Assembly (NCBI RefSeq): GCF_018219455.1
Contig: NZ_CP056122.1
Span: 1,240,001-1,304,000, forward strand
DNA length: 64,000 nucleotides
Origin: Moritella sp. 5
Lineage (GTDB): Bacteria; Pseudomonadota; Gammaproteobacteria; Enterobacterales; Moritellaceae
Reading direction: 5' to 3'
The notes under the pieces are model-generated. The model saw only the letters and a list, made by a program, of their open reading frames with translations. It had not been told where the DNA came from and did no database searches. Positions 29,660-38,671 of this stretch are shown here, piece after piece. Both the position numbers and the translations under genes were made by a program. The number at the start of each line of letters is the position of its first letter. Position 1 is the stretch's first letter.

Positions 29660-30577
29660 ATGAATGTTCAAGATCTCACTCTTTTTGTGCGAACAGCGCA
29701 AACATGCAATATCACCGCATCAGCACTGCAGTTAGAGATGACACCTGCAGCGGCGAGTGCTGCGTTAAAACGCTTAGAGAAGCAACTTGGCGTTCAACTT
29801 TTTATTCGCTCGACACGTAAGTTACGTATCACCGCCGAAGGTGAACGCTATTTAGTACATTGCACTGAGGCTTTAGGGGCATTAGAGAAAGGTAAAGCCT
29901 CATTAAATGAAATGCAGGGTAAAATTGCCGGTGAAATACGTTTATCCGCGTCATCTGATCTAGGGCGTAATATTGTTTTACCTTGGATCGATGAAGTTAT
30001 GGACGCTTATCCCGAACTATCTATTCAGTTCAATGTTGGCGATAACTTGGCTGACTTTTATCATGACAAAGTTGATATGGCACTGCGTTATGGCGAGCCC
30101 GAAGATTCCTCGTTGGTGGCCTTTCTGATTGCGAAAATAGATCGCGTCGTCTGTGCATCACCTGCCTATTTAGCGCAATATTGTGAACCTAATCATCCTA
30201 ACGAACTATCACAACATAACTGCTTGCTCTATCGTTTTGGTGAGCGTGTTTATGATACTTGGCCATTTGTTGATAGTACTGGAAACAGTACTGGAAAAAA
30301 CAGCGGTAAATACAAGGTGAAAGTGACCGGTAACCGATTAAGTAACGATGCTGATGTCGTCCATCGTTGGGTTGTCGCGGGCAAGGGGATTACGATGAAG
30401 TCGCGGTTAGATATGGCGGCCGACTTACGCTCGGGTCATGTTGTTGAACTATTGAGTGATTTTAATTCGCCACCCATTAATTTATGGCTAATTTGTCCTA
30501 ACCGTACACAAGTCACCCCTGCTATGTTGATGTTGCGCGATCTGTTACGCAATAAGTGTGAGGCTGAATTAAGTTAG
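29660..30577 (+). CDS. LysR-family transcriptional regulator
   Basis: A 305-residue regulator. An N-terminal winged helix-turn-helix (MNVQDLTLFVRTAQ, then MTPAAASAALKRLEKQLG, VQLFIRSTRKLRIT) precedes a periplasmic-binding-protein-like effector domain. ATG 29660 is taken as the start because MNVQDL matches the usual N terminus; an upstream TTG adds two residues. It is divergent from the monooxygenase/nitroreductase pair across a 113-base gap and so is probably their regulator. The effector is unknown. Confidence 0.9.
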   Translation: MNVQDLTLFVRTAQTCNITASALQLEMTPAAASAALKRLEKQLGVQLFIRSTRKLRITAEGERYLVHCTEALGALEKGKASLNEMQGKIAGEIRLSASSDLGRNIVLPWIDEVMDAYPELSIQFNVGDNLADFYHDKVDMALRYGEPEDSSLVAFLIAKIDRVVCASPAYLAQYCEPNHPNELSQHNCLLYRFGERVYDTWPFVDSTGNSTGKNSGKYKVKVTGNRLSNDADVVHRWVVAGKGITMKSRLDMAADLRSGHVVELLSDFNSPPINLWLICPNRTQVTPAMLMLRDLLRNKCEAELS

Positions 30578-30665
30578 CTCTGTTTGGTGCTACATCTCGC
30601 TAGTCAGGTATGCTAAAGTGATTTCATCTATATTTTGTTAATCAAGCTGTATAACAAGGACTTTT

Positions 30666-31883
30666 ATGACTATTGGTGTTGGTGGTTCAACTGCGGAATT
30701 AGAATTAGCTAAACTGGCTGATATGACTGCAGACGTTAAAGCGATCTCGTTACAAGAATTTAATGAACGTATTGAAAGCGCACAAGCAATCATGCAGCGT
30801 GAAGGCATAAAAGCTGTATATCTGAATGCGGGTACAAACTTATATTACTTCACTGGTATGCGTTGGGGCGTTGGTGAGCGTATGGTTGGTGCTATTTTAC
30901 CGGCACAAGGTGAGTTACAGTTTATCGCGCCACGCTTTGAGCAAGATACCATTAATGAATTTATGCAGGTACAAGGCCCACTGCATTGCTGGCATGAACA
31001 TGAAAGTCCTGCACAATTATTTGGCGAGATCCTAGCTAAACTTGATATTACCGACGGCACTGTTGGTATTGATGAAGCTACCGCTTTCTTTATGTTTAAC
31101 AATATTCGTCATGCGCACCCGCAGTTTGAATATATTGATGCGAAGGTTGTGACAGCTGGTTGCCGTCAGCAAAAATCAGATACCGAGATTGCTTTATTAC
31201 AACGTGCTAAAGACATGACGTTAGAAGTACATAAAGCGGCGGCCCGTATTTTACGTTTAGATATTTGTACGACGGAAGTGGAAGAATTCATTCATCAAGC
31301 ACATAAAGTGGTTGGTGCGCCAAAAGGTTCTTATTTCTGTATCGTATTATTTGGTAAAGCCAGTTCGTTCCCGCATGGTGTTAAAGATGCACAATTCTTG
31401 AAACAAGATGATGTGGTATTGATTGATACTGGTTGCCAGTTACACGGTTATAATTCTGACATCACCCGTACTTATGTATTTGGTGAAGCAAGTGACGAAG
31501 TACGCGCAGCTTGGTTGAGTGAAAAGAATGCACAACAAGCCGCGTTTGATGCAGCGCAGATTAATGTTGCTTGTCAGGATGTCGATGCCGCCGCTCGTGT
31601 TTCGCTGGAAGCAGATGGCTTTGGACCGGGTTATGATTTACCGGGGCTACCGCACCGTACTGGTCACGGTATTGGTTTAGATATTCATGAATGGCCATAT
31701 TTAGTGGGTAACGACACCACGCCATTGGCGAAAGGTATGTGTTTCAGCAATGAACCTATGTTAGTGATCCCGGGTAAGTTTGGTATTCGTTTGGAAGATC
31801 ATTTTTATATGACTAATGCGGGACCTGAATGGTTTACACAACCATCACACTCGATTGATGACCCATTTGGTTATGAAGTGTAA
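30666..31883 (+). CDS. M24-family metallopeptidase (Xaa-Pro aminopeptidase type)
   Basis: A 405-residue pita-bread-fold peptidase. An N-terminal creatinase-like domain (YLNAGTNLYYFTGMRWGVGE) is followed by the catalytic domain. The five dinuclear-metal ligands are visible: Asp in VVLIDTG, Asp in YNSDITRTY, His in HRTGHGIGLDIHE, Glu in FSNEPML and Glu in IRLEDHF. Cleavage of Xaa-Pro peptides is likely, though creatinase-like hydrolases share the fold. It forms a single-gene unit ending in a strong terminator. Confidence 0.87.
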   Translation: MTIGVGGSTAELELAKLADMTADVKAISLQEFNERIESAQAIMQREGIKAVYLNAGTNLYYFTGMRWGVGERMVGAILPAQGELQFIAPRFEQDTINEFMQVQGPLHCWHEHESPAQLFGEILAKLDITDGTVGIDEATAFFMFNNIRHAHPQFEYIDAKVVTAGCRQQKSDTEIALLQRAKDMTLEVHKAAARILRLDICTTEVEEFIHQAHKVVGAPKGSYFCIVLFGKASSFPHGVKDAQFLKQDDVVLIDTGCQLHGYNSDITRTYVFGEASDEVRAAWLSEKNAQQAAFDAAQINVACQDVDAAARVSLEADGFGPGYDLPGLPHRTGHGIGLDIHEWPYLVGNDTTPLAKGMCFSNEPMLVIPGKFGIRLEDHFYMTNAGPEWFTQPSHSIDDPFGYEV

Positions 31884-31903
31884 TTTGTTATACCTATGAT
31901 TCA

Positions 31904-31942
31904 TAGACTTGCTCATTGATGAGTGAGTCTAGTATGTTTTTT
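31904..31942 (+). terminator. Rho-independent terminator after the M24 peptidase gene
   Basis: A 12-bp stem, TAGACTTGCTCA with TGAGTGAGTCTA and two G-T pairs, closes a TTGA loop. A run of six T residues follows at 31937-31942. The sequence from there to 32201 holds only the presumed promoter of the protease gene. Confidence 0.87.
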
Positions 31943-32201
31943 AAGCCACATCAATGCTAATGAACCTCGCTCTATTTTTCTAAAGATAGTACGGGATCGT
32001 TAGGTTATCTTCTCTCCTTATCTTCATTTTAAACCTATCGTGACACACTGTCATTAAAATAATTTTGAGAAAGAAGTTTTAATGAGCAGTATCATAAAAA
32101 CACGAGTACTCAGTTTGAGGTATCGGTAAGGTGGGTGATAATGCCAATTCATAAAAATAATAAAATAATAAATAAAACAATGAATTGGGAAAAATACAAT
32201 C

Positions 32202-34232
32202 ATGAAAAAACAACATTTTATCTTGTTAGGATTAACACCACTCGTATTCTCAGTGCAGAGTGCCACGTTGGTCAACGTTAACGACGTTAACATTACTTCA
32301 CTATTAAATCCCTCTACTGCTAGAGGAGCAATCCCCGAGTACAGCTTTACCGAACAAAACCACGCCCAACTACAAGGAAAAGAATGGGTTCGCCATCAAC
32401 AACGTTACCGTGGTATTCCTGTATATGGACAATCCGTCGTATCATTGAAAGATCAAAATGGTGTGATTCAACCTATTGCGGGTAAAGTGGTGCAAGGTAT
32501 TGGTCAAGACATATCTTCAATGTTACCGTTCATCAACAAAGAACAAGCGATTACTCTTGCCAAAGCATCACAGCAAGCTGTTCAAAGCGCAACTATGCCA
32601 GCACGTACAGATGCAGAGTCTGCGGACCTAATGATTGTCATGGATGATCAAAATACTGCAAAATTGGTCTATCGCGTGTCTTATGTGACAGTGGAAGACA
32701 TCAAGCCGTCAAGGCCAATTACCTTTGTAGACGCTAAAGATGGTCGAATTCTAGACCGTTGGGACGGTATTGCGTTTAGGCGAGCAGAGGGGCCTGGAGG
32801 TAACCAAAAAAGTGGCCGTTATTATTTTGGTAATAACACTAAATTTGGCAGCTTTGAAGTCAATGACTCCTGCCAGATGGACAGCCCTAATGTTGTCACG
32901 TACGACATGAATAGTAGTCAATGGGGTGGGCGTATTCACCAATTTACCTGTCCGGTAAACACCACTCGTTCAGCCAATGGTGCCTATGCGCCAATGAATG
33001 ATGCACAATACTTTGGTCAACGTGTGTTTGACATGTACCGCGAGTGGCTAAATAGCCGTCCGATTCGTCAAAAGCTCACTATGCGTGTTCACTATGGTAA
33101 TAATTATGGCAACGCTTTTTGGGACGGTCAGCAAATGACCTTTGGTGATGGTGGTTCGTATATGTACCCACTAGCGACATGGGATGTGATCGCCCACGAA
33201 GTCAGTCATGGCTATACCGAACAAAACTCTAATTTAGAGTATCGTGGCATGTCTGGTGGGATGAACGAATCCTTTTCTGATGTCGCAGCTGCAGCTTTGA
33301 GCTATTTCATCCACGGTTCTTTCAACTGGAAAATGGGCGAGCACGTAATGAAGCATTCAGAAGCGATGCGCTTCTTCATTAATCCTTCAGATGATGGTGC
33401 GTCTATTGGACACATCAGCCAGTATTATAATAGCATTGATGTTCACAACAGCTCGGGCATCTTTAACAAAGCATTTTACCATCTAGCTACCAGCCAAGAG
33501 TGGGATATCAAGAAAGCTTTCTTAGTCTATGCAACAGCCAATAAATTGTTTTGGCAGCCGCGCTCTACCTTTCAACAAGGTGCTGACGGTGTTTGCCAGG
33601 CTGCAGCGCAACTAGGTTATGAAACCCAATCTGTTATGAATGCATTCCAACAAGTTGGTATCACGGTACAAGAGTGTGGAGGGTCTTTACCAACACCGGA
33701 TCCAACACCAAACCCACCGACACCAAGTGATGAAACTGCCTTGGTACTAAATCAGCAGATCAGGATTCAAGGACGTTACGGTGAAAATTTACGATACGTA
33801 TTGAACAATGCGCCATCACAGGGCTATGTCAATATTGAGACGATGGGTGGGCAAGGTGATATCGATGTTTTTATTGCCATTGATCGCCAACCTACGCAGA
33901 ACGACTACGATTGTGCCTCTCAAAATGAGGGTAACTTTGAAAGCTGCCTGTTCTTGGATTTCCCAGCAAGTCGCTATCATGTGTTGATCGTGAGTAAGTC
34001 GGATTTTTCTGATGTCGGCTTGATGATTTCAGGGGATTACCAGCAGCAACCTCCAACGCCGCAACCAGAAGACCACTGTGCTTATGTACCTGAATGGAGC
34101 CCGTATTATACTTATTATTACGGTGAGATTGTACAGTCTAATGGTTATATGTTCACCGCTATTCAAGCATCAACTACCATGGACCCTTTCTATTACCCTA
34201 GCGTATGGCAGTATCTTCAACCTTGCCAGTAG
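32202..34232 (+). CDS. Secreted M4 zinc metalloprotease, vibriolysin-like, with PPC and chitin-binding-like tails
   Basis: Extracellular neutral protease made as a pre-pro-enzyme. A signal peptide (KKQHFILLGLTPLVFSVQSA) and an FTP/PepSY propeptide (about 25-195) precede the thermolysin-type domain. Zinc ligands are H332 and H336 in HEVSH (catalytic E333), with E356 in MNESFSD, exactly 20 residues on as in thermolysin. After a PTPDPTPNPPTPSD linker comes a PPC domain (about 515-610), a second proline-rich linker, and a roughly 45-residue tail (YVPEWSPYYTYYYGEIVQSN) resembling a CBM5/12 chitin-binding module. Type II secretion is the usual route. Moritella viscosa has a related virulence-associated protease. 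Confidence 0.92.
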   Translation: MKKQHFILLGLTPLVFSVQSATLVNVNDVNITSLLNPSTARGAIPEYSFTEQNHAQLQGKEWVRHQQRYRGIPVYGQSVVSLKDQNGVIQPIAGKVVQGIGQDISSMLPFINKEQAITLAKASQQAVQSATMPARTDAESADLMIVMDDQNTAKLVYRVSYVTVEDIKPSRPITFVDAKDGRILDRWDGIAFRRAEGPGGNQKSGRYYFGNNTKFGSFEVNDSCQMDSPNVVTYDMNSSQWGGRIHQFTCPVNTTRSANGAYAPMNDAQYFGQRVFDMYREWLNSRPIRQKLTMRVHYGNNYGNAFWDGQQMTFGDGGSYMYPLATWDVIAHEVSHGYTEQNSNLEYRGMSGGMNESFSDVAAAALSYFIHGSFNWKMGEHVMKHSEAMRFFINPSDDGASIGHISQYYNSIDVHNSSGIFNKAFYHLATSQEWDIKKAFLVYATANKLFWQPRSTFQQGADGVCQAAAQLGYETQSVMNAFQQVGITVQECGGSLPTPDPTPNPPTPSDETALVLNQQIRIQGRYGENLRYVLNNAPSQGYVNIETMGGQGDIDVFIAIDRQPTQNDYDCASQNEGNFESCLFLDFPASRYHVLIVSKSDFSDVGLMISGDYQQQPPTPQPEDHCAYVPEWSPYYTYYYGEIVQSNGYMFTAIQASTTMDPFYYPSVWQYLQPCQ

Positions 34233-34292
34233 AAGCACGTTTGGTTGAGTGATAGCTAAAAACACGGTAATGAATGTCATTAAGATAATATG

Positions 34293-34330
34293 AAAAAAGC
34301 CCGCTAAGATTAGTCTTAGCGGGCTTTTTT
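34293..34330. terminator. Bidirectional terminator between the protease and Gfa genes
   Basis: A perfect 17-bp stem (34293-34309 with 34314-34330) around a TTAG loop contains GCCCGCTAAGA and TCTTAGCGGGC flanked by A6 and T6. It therefore works on both strands for the two convergent genes. Confidence 0.93.
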
Positions 34331-34347
34331 GTTTTCAACGGTATGAA

Positions 34348-34953
34348 TTATTTGCTGTTAGCAACATGTGTTGCAATCACATCCATCAGTGTTGGTGATA
34401 GGCAATCATAAGATTCAAGACCTAATGCATTCAAACGCGATCTGATTGCTGTCATGTCTTTTGGATCTGTACCTGTTTCAATGATAGATGAAACAAAGGC
34501 GGCAAATTCAGGTGCAGACCAACCTTTATCGGCAGATAGTTCTGTGTGAACAAAGTCGAGACCAAAGAATGGATGTGTTCTATCTTCAATACGACCATAC
34601 ATGTGTACACCACAGGCATTACACGCAAAACGTTGGATTGTTGCAGTATTATCAACAACTTTTAGTTTTGAACGGTTGTTTGTTACGCTTAACTTATCTT
34701 TTGACACAACGGCAACTTGTGAGAACAGTGCGCCTTTGGGTTTCCAACATTTTGAGCAGCCACAAGCATGGTTATGCGCTGTTTGGCTGTCGATTTTTAC
34801 CGTAACAGGGTTACTGCTACAGTGACACTGTAATGTGCCCCCATTAAAGTTATTCGCTGTTGGCGTAATGCCCTTATCCATTGCTGGGTGGATCTTGGTG
34901 TTACTTGTTGGGCAAAATGCGTTTTTATAAGTATTTACAATTTTATTTATCAT
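34348..34953 (-). CDS. gfa: Glutathione-dependent formaldehyde-activating enzyme (Gfa) family protein
   Basis: Zinc protein of the Mss4-like/Gfa fold, reported to speed formation of S-hydroxymethylglutathione for formaldehyde detoxification. Zinc-binding cysteine groups are visible: [30 protein letters not shown] and [13 protein letters not shown], followed by [20 protein letters not shown]. About 201 residues result from ATG 34953; TTG 34965 would add four. It starts 12 bases after the cupin gene, suggesting one transcript. No formaldehyde dehydrogenase (frmA) is next to it, so the physiological thiol adduct is unproven. Confidence 0.87.
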   Translation of the reverse strand: MINKIVNTYKNAFCPTSNTKIHPAMDKGITPTANNFNGGTLQCHCSSNPVTVKIDSQTAHNHACGCSKCWKPKGALFSQVAVVSKDKLSVTNNRSKLKVVDNTATIQRFACNACGVHMYGRIEDRTHPFFGLDFVHTELSADKGWSAPEFAAFVSSIIETGTDPKDMTAIRSRLNALGLESYDCLSPTLMDVIATHVANSK

Positions 34954-34965
34954 ATTCAATTCCAA

Positions 34966-35361
34966 TTAGTTTGATGCAGGTGCGAAAGATGAATCAGCGT
35001 GTCTGTGTGCGGTATAGATTGCTTCGCCATCACTTTCGGCATCAAAAATAACGGTTACATTGGGAGAGAAAAGGATCACATCGCCAACTTCTGCAACGTA
35101 TTTATTATCTTGCTTGTCACGTACGACTATCTTACCTTTGGTGATCACTTTGTATTCAACTGAGTCGTAAACGTACTCGAACTCAACACCTGGTTGCATA
35201 GCAAAATGACCAATGGTTAATGCATTGCTATTGTTGGTTACGGCAACTTCGGCCATTTGGCTTTTTAGGCCTTCTACTTCAAGTAGTTTACTTAGATCAT
35301 TCAATTTGAATGAGCCTGATTTAAAAAGGAAAATACCCGGTTGAGTTGTTAATGTCGACAT
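34966..35361 (-). CDS. Cupin-domain protein, EutQ-like
   Basis: A 131-residue single-domain cupin. The conserved strand pairs are EFEYVYDSVEYKVITKGKIVVRD and VGDVILFSPNVTVIFDAESDGEAIYTAHRH. The motif resembles EutQ-type cupins, but no ethanolamine genes are near. It is co-transcribed with gfa and may sense or bind a small metabolite in the same pathway; that is a guess from position. A perfect palindrome lies 126 bases upstream. Confidence 0.75.
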   Translation of the reverse strand: MSTLTTQPGIFLFKSGSFKLNDLSKLLEVEGLKSQMAEVAVTNNSNALTIGHFAMQPGVEFEYVYDSVEYKVITKGKIVVRDKQDNKYVAEVGDVILFSPNVTVIFDAESDGEAIYTAHRHADSSFAPASN

Positions 35362-35486
35362 CTAATATCCTTTATTTAATCAAATCACATTGTGTTGATT
35401 ATTTAATTTTTAATGTGGTTTATGTTTGCGATGACGAGCATTCTACATTTGGAATAGAACAAAACAATATACTAAAACGGTAAAAG

Positions 35487-35509
35487 ATTGTTACCTTAAA
35501 GGTAACAAT
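35487..35509. promoter_or_regulatory. Perfect 11-1-11 palindrome, candidate operator for the cupin-gfa operon
   Basis: ATTGTTACCTT (35487-35497), a single A, then AAGGTAACAAT (35499-35509), a perfect inverted repeat of two 11-base arms. It lies 126 bases upstream of the cupin ATG in A/T-rich DNA. The one-base spacer leaves no hairpin loop and favours binding by a dimeric regulator. The regulator is not known. Confidence 0.6.
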
Positions 35510-36181
35510 TGAAGTTTAAGTCGCTGTTATTTTTTTTATTGTTGTTTATTTTAAAACGTAATACCCCTTTAGATTTAGAAATATCATCACAGAAAAATCA
35601 CAGTGAAATACAAAGTGTAAATATTGTTAATAATTGTATTTTTTGTTTTTAATATATTACATCGTAATTTAAAGTTTATATTTCAATGTGATGTTAAAAT
35701 ATTGTAATTTAATAACCGCACCGTGATTAAATATTATTTCAATATTTTTATTTTAAAGTAAATAAAATGACTAGTGTTACTGCTCTATATTTTTGTCTCT
35801 TATAGTTAATCATTTTGTTTTTGTTGTTTTTAAAACAATTTGGTTAAAGTGTAATGCATGTAACCTTATTTTAATTTATTAACCCCCATGATTTCAAATA
35901 ATATGTCAACGTGGTTAAATGTGATATCCTAGTGAGTTGCATTTGTGTAAGTTGTTGATTTTAATTGGTATTGTTTTTATGTTGTTTTGTTTTTTTATTT
36001 TTTTCAAGTGCGATTTTAATTAGCACTCATCTTTTTAATCTGTTTTAATTTATATTCCCTATCCCATTGTAGATATTTAACTTACCCCCCTTACATCCCT
36101 TACACGCCCTTACTATAAGTTTATTTACAACGAATCATCCTGTTGGAACAATGGATGTAAATTAAATGTGTAAGAACATAT
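35510..36181. other. Long A/T-rich non-coding stretch upstream of the T6SS cluster
   Basis: About 670 bases without a credible gene, rich in T and A runs (for example around 35980-36003). Two related strings, GGTTAAAGTGTAATG (35842) and GGTTAAATGTGATA (35913), and an inverted GGTTA/TAACC pair (35842-35846 and 35861-35865) are the only structures seen. No sigma-54 TGGCAC-N5-TTGC element was found. The composition fits H-NS silencing and the T6SS promoter, by analogy only. Confidence 0.5.
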
Positions 36182-37537
36182 ATGTTATTCAATCAAACAT
36201 TACATGAGTCACTTTTATTACCAATTGATGGCGACCAATTTTGTGGGGTTTATTTAAAATCCGACAAACAAAAATTCAGACCGCTTAGAAATGAATTTAA
36301 TGTTGCACAAACATCTCTGCGTCAATTAATGCAGACACCAGACCCAGCAGAAATGGATAGTTTACAAGATGCCAGCATTGAACACTGGCATTCGTTATCA
36401 AGCAGTTTGATTGAAATATTTAAAACGACATCTAAAGACATTGAGCTAGCGGGTTGGATGCTAGCGGCTCAGATAGTCATTGACCCTGCATTAAATGGGT
36501 TGCGTGAAGTAAGTCAATGGTTACAAGCACTTGTTGAGGGGCATTGGGACGAGGTTCATCCGATACTCCCTGACAATAAAATAAAGTCAGAAAGTGACAA
36601 ATTAAAAGAAATTAATGCATTTAAAGTGAAGGGCTTTGTACAACTAGTCGGTGAAAGTGAAGACAGCAGCTTAGTGTATTCACCTTTCTTAATGCTACCG
36701 CTAATTGGAGACTTAAATTATTCGCGTTATTTAAGTGAAGAACGTAAAGGCGGTTTACCTGAGTTACGCCAACAGTACCAAAATGTGGCGATGGGTGAAC
36801 GGGCTAAAGTGACTAGCTTAATGCAAAATTTAGTATTGATACGTGATGCCATGCGTGCAGTCGAAGCACATGTTGCTAACGTATGTAAGCAGCATTTATT
36901 ACCCCAACCTGGATTTAAATTTGTAGTCGGGCTGATCACTAAAATATTGAACGCGATGGAGTATGTATCAGGCTTAAAGAGTAAAGATACACAGGTAACT
37001 AAGGCTGAAGGTCAGCCAGCAACGAATGAGTCGAGTCATGTTGATGGCGGCGAAAAAAATATGCAAGTTAAAGAAGATAGTATTACTGATCACGCTTTGT
37101 TAGATGGTTTACCTGTTAATAATCAAGAGTTCAATCGCGATGATGCATTTCATCAACTACGAACGTTAGCTGAATTTTTTAGGAAAGTAGAACCACATAG
37201 CCCGGTATCTTATTTGTTAGAAAAAGCAATTCGCTGGGGCTACTTATCGCTTCCTGAGTTGATGTCGGAGCTGTTATTAAATCAAGAGGATACGATTAAA
37301 CAAGTATTTCATCTGTCAGCTCTTGATGAGAATGGGGATACGAATGTTATTCAGCCAACGCACAAAAAAATGTTACCGCTATCAGATGTGGGTGAATCTA
37401 TGTCTGTGCAGCACAACAACACAAGAGCGGTTAGTACAACAACGAGTCACTCTGTTTTGAACAATGTAACTGCTGTCTCTGTAGAAAAAACTCAAGAAAA
37501 ACCAGTATCTACCTCGAGCAGTAATTCTCTCTGGTAA
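36182..37537 (+). CDS. tssA: T6SS assembly protein TssA
   Basis: Cytosolic cap or priming protein that steers baseplate and sheath polymerisation. The 451 residues begin with an ImpA_N-type domain (DPALNGLREVSQWLQALVEG, then HWDEVHPILPDN, about 75-220). A variable linker follows, then the C-terminal block FFRKVEPHSPVSYLLEKAIR and WGYLSLPELMSELL (about 338-378) and a Ser/Thr-rich tail of about 70 residues of unknown role. It is the first gene of the cluster and sits directly upstream of hcp. Confidence 0.87.
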   Translation: MLFNQTLHESLLLPIDGDQFCGVYLKSDKQKFRPLRNEFNVAQTSLRQLMQTPDPAEMDSLQDASIEHWHSLSSSLIEIFKTTSKDIELAGWMLAAQIVIDPALNGLREVSQWLQALVEGHWDEVHPILPDNKIKSESDKLKEINAFKVKGFVQLVGESEDSSLVYSPFLMLPLIGDLNYSRYLSEERKGGLPELRQQYQNVAMGERAKVTSLMQNLVLIRDAMRAVEAHVANVCKQHLLPQPGFKFVVGLITKILNAMEYVSGLKSKDTQVTKAEGQPATNESSHVDGGEKNMQVKEDSITDHALLDGLPVNNQEFNRDDAFHQLRTLAEFFRKVEPHSPVSYLLEKAIRWGYLSLPELMSELLLNQEDTIKQVFHLSALDENGDTNVIQPTHKKMLPLSDVGESMSVQHNNTRAVSTTTSHSVLNNVTAVSVEKTQEKPVSTSSSNSLW

Positions 37538-37576
37538 TTGGTTTTCAACCCTAAGTAAAAATAAGTGAGGAATATC

Positions 37577-38095
37577 ATGGCTAGTATATATATGAGAATT
37601 GATGGCGTTAAAGTTAATGGTGGCGCAACAGTTGAAGGTTTACCACAAGATGGTTGGTTTGCTTTGAATTCATATAGCTGGGGCGCTGTGCGCCAAGTAG
37701 CAATGGACATTGGTAGCGGTAACAATGCTGACTCAGGCATGGTTGCTATGAGCGAAGTAAGTATTACAAAAGAACTTTGTGGTGCTTCTGAAGATCTTCT
37801 GTCGTTCCTATTCAGTCCAGGTGTTGAAGGTAAAGATATTGATATCGTATTTACTAAAGCTGCACGTGATGGTTCTGGTGCTGAAATTTATTACCAAGTA
37901 GGCCTGAAAAAAGCACGCCTTGTTTCATACAACCTAAGTGGCAGTGACGGTTCTCAACCGTTCGAAAGCATTTCACTTTCTTACATCCAAGTTGATAAGA
38001 AACATCGTCATGAACTTGATGGCGGTAAGCTAGAAGACGGCGGTCTTGTTTCTTATAACGTTCCACAAGGTAAGTTAATTTCTGGAACTAAATAA
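37577..38095 (+). CDS. hcp: T6SS inner-tube protein Hcp (TssD)
   Basis: Hexameric ring protein that forms the secreted tube and chaperones effectors. The 172 residues carry the Hcp pattern MASIYMRIDGVKVNGGAT, WGAVRQVAMD, SEVSITKELCGASEDLLSFL and FESISLSYIQVD. The ATG at 37577, with GTGAGG at 37565-37570 as ribosome site, is chosen over that upstream GTG. A terminator-like hairpin follows, so hcp is probably made in large excess over downstream genes. Confidence 0.95.
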   Translation: MASIYMRIDGVKVNGGATVEGLPQDGWFALNSYSWGAVRQVAMDIGSGNNADSGMVAMSEVSITKELCGASEDLLSFLFSPGVEGKDIDIVFTKAARDGSGAEIYYQVGLKKARLVSYNLSGSDGSQPFESISLSYIQVDKKHRHELDGGKLEDGGLVSYNVPQGKLISGTK

Positions 38096-38102
38096 TTTTG
38101 AC

Positions 38103-38138
38103 CGGTGTGTTGCTTAGGCTGCGCACCGTTTTATTTTT
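38103..38138 (+). terminator. Partial terminator (attenuator) after hcp
   Basis: CGGTGTG (38103-38109) pairs with CGCACCG (38122-38128), one G-U pair, 12-base loop, and TTTTATTTTT follows. Because tssB onwards have no obvious separate promoter, it probably lets part of the transcription through. Confidence 0.75.
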
Positions 38139-38161
38139 GTTAAAATAAAAGGTAGGGAAGC

Positions 38162-38671
38162 ATGGCTCTCAACTCACAACATAAACGTATAAGCAAAAAC
38201 CGAGTCAGTATCACCTATGATGTTGAAACTAATGGCGCAACAGAAACCAAAGAATTGCCCTTTGTCGTTGGTGTTATTGGTGACTTCTCTGGTCATAAAG
38301 CTGAAAGTGATAAAATTGACCTAGAAGAGCGTGAGTTCACTGGTGTTGATAAAGATAATTTTGATGCAGTGATGGGACAAATTAGCCCGTCATTGTCATA
38401 TAAAGTTGACAACAAATTAGCAAATGATGATAGCCAATTTGAAGTTAACCTGAAGTTAAATTCAATGAACGACTTTCACCCTGAGCGCTTAGTTCAACAA
38501 ATTGATCCCCTAAAACAATTGGTTGAAACACGTAACCAGTTAAAAGAGTTATTAAGCAAAGCGGATCGCTCTCGTGATCTAGAACGCTTATTGAAAGAAG
38601 TACTACAAAGTACCGATTCAATTAAACATTTAGCTGAAGAGCTAGGCGTAAAAACTGGGGAAACTGAATAA
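38162..38671 (+). CDS. tssB: T6SS contractile sheath small subunit TssB (VipA)
   Basis: Forms the contractile sheath with TssC. The 169 residues show the family hallmarks KRISKNRVSITYDVETNGAT, LPFVVGVIGDFSGH, FTGVDKDNFDAVM and FEVNLKLNSMNDFHPERLV. GTAGGGA precedes the ATG. The stop overlaps the tssC start (TAATG), consistent with translational coupling and a 1:1 ratio. Confidence 0.95.
   Translation: MALNSQHKRISKNRVSITYDVETNGATETKELPFVVGVIGDFSGHKAESDKIDLEEREFTGVDKDNFDAVMGQISPSLSYKVDNKLANDDSQFEVNLKLNSMNDFHPERLVQQIDPLKQLVETRNQLKELLSKADRSRDLERLLKEVLQSTDSIKHLAEELGVKTGETE

Noticed and set aside
35900-35960. Sigma-54 promoter for the T6SS operon
   Set aside because: No TGGCAC-N5-TTGC or GG-N10-GC arrangement could be found, and no VasH-type activator gene is in the window.
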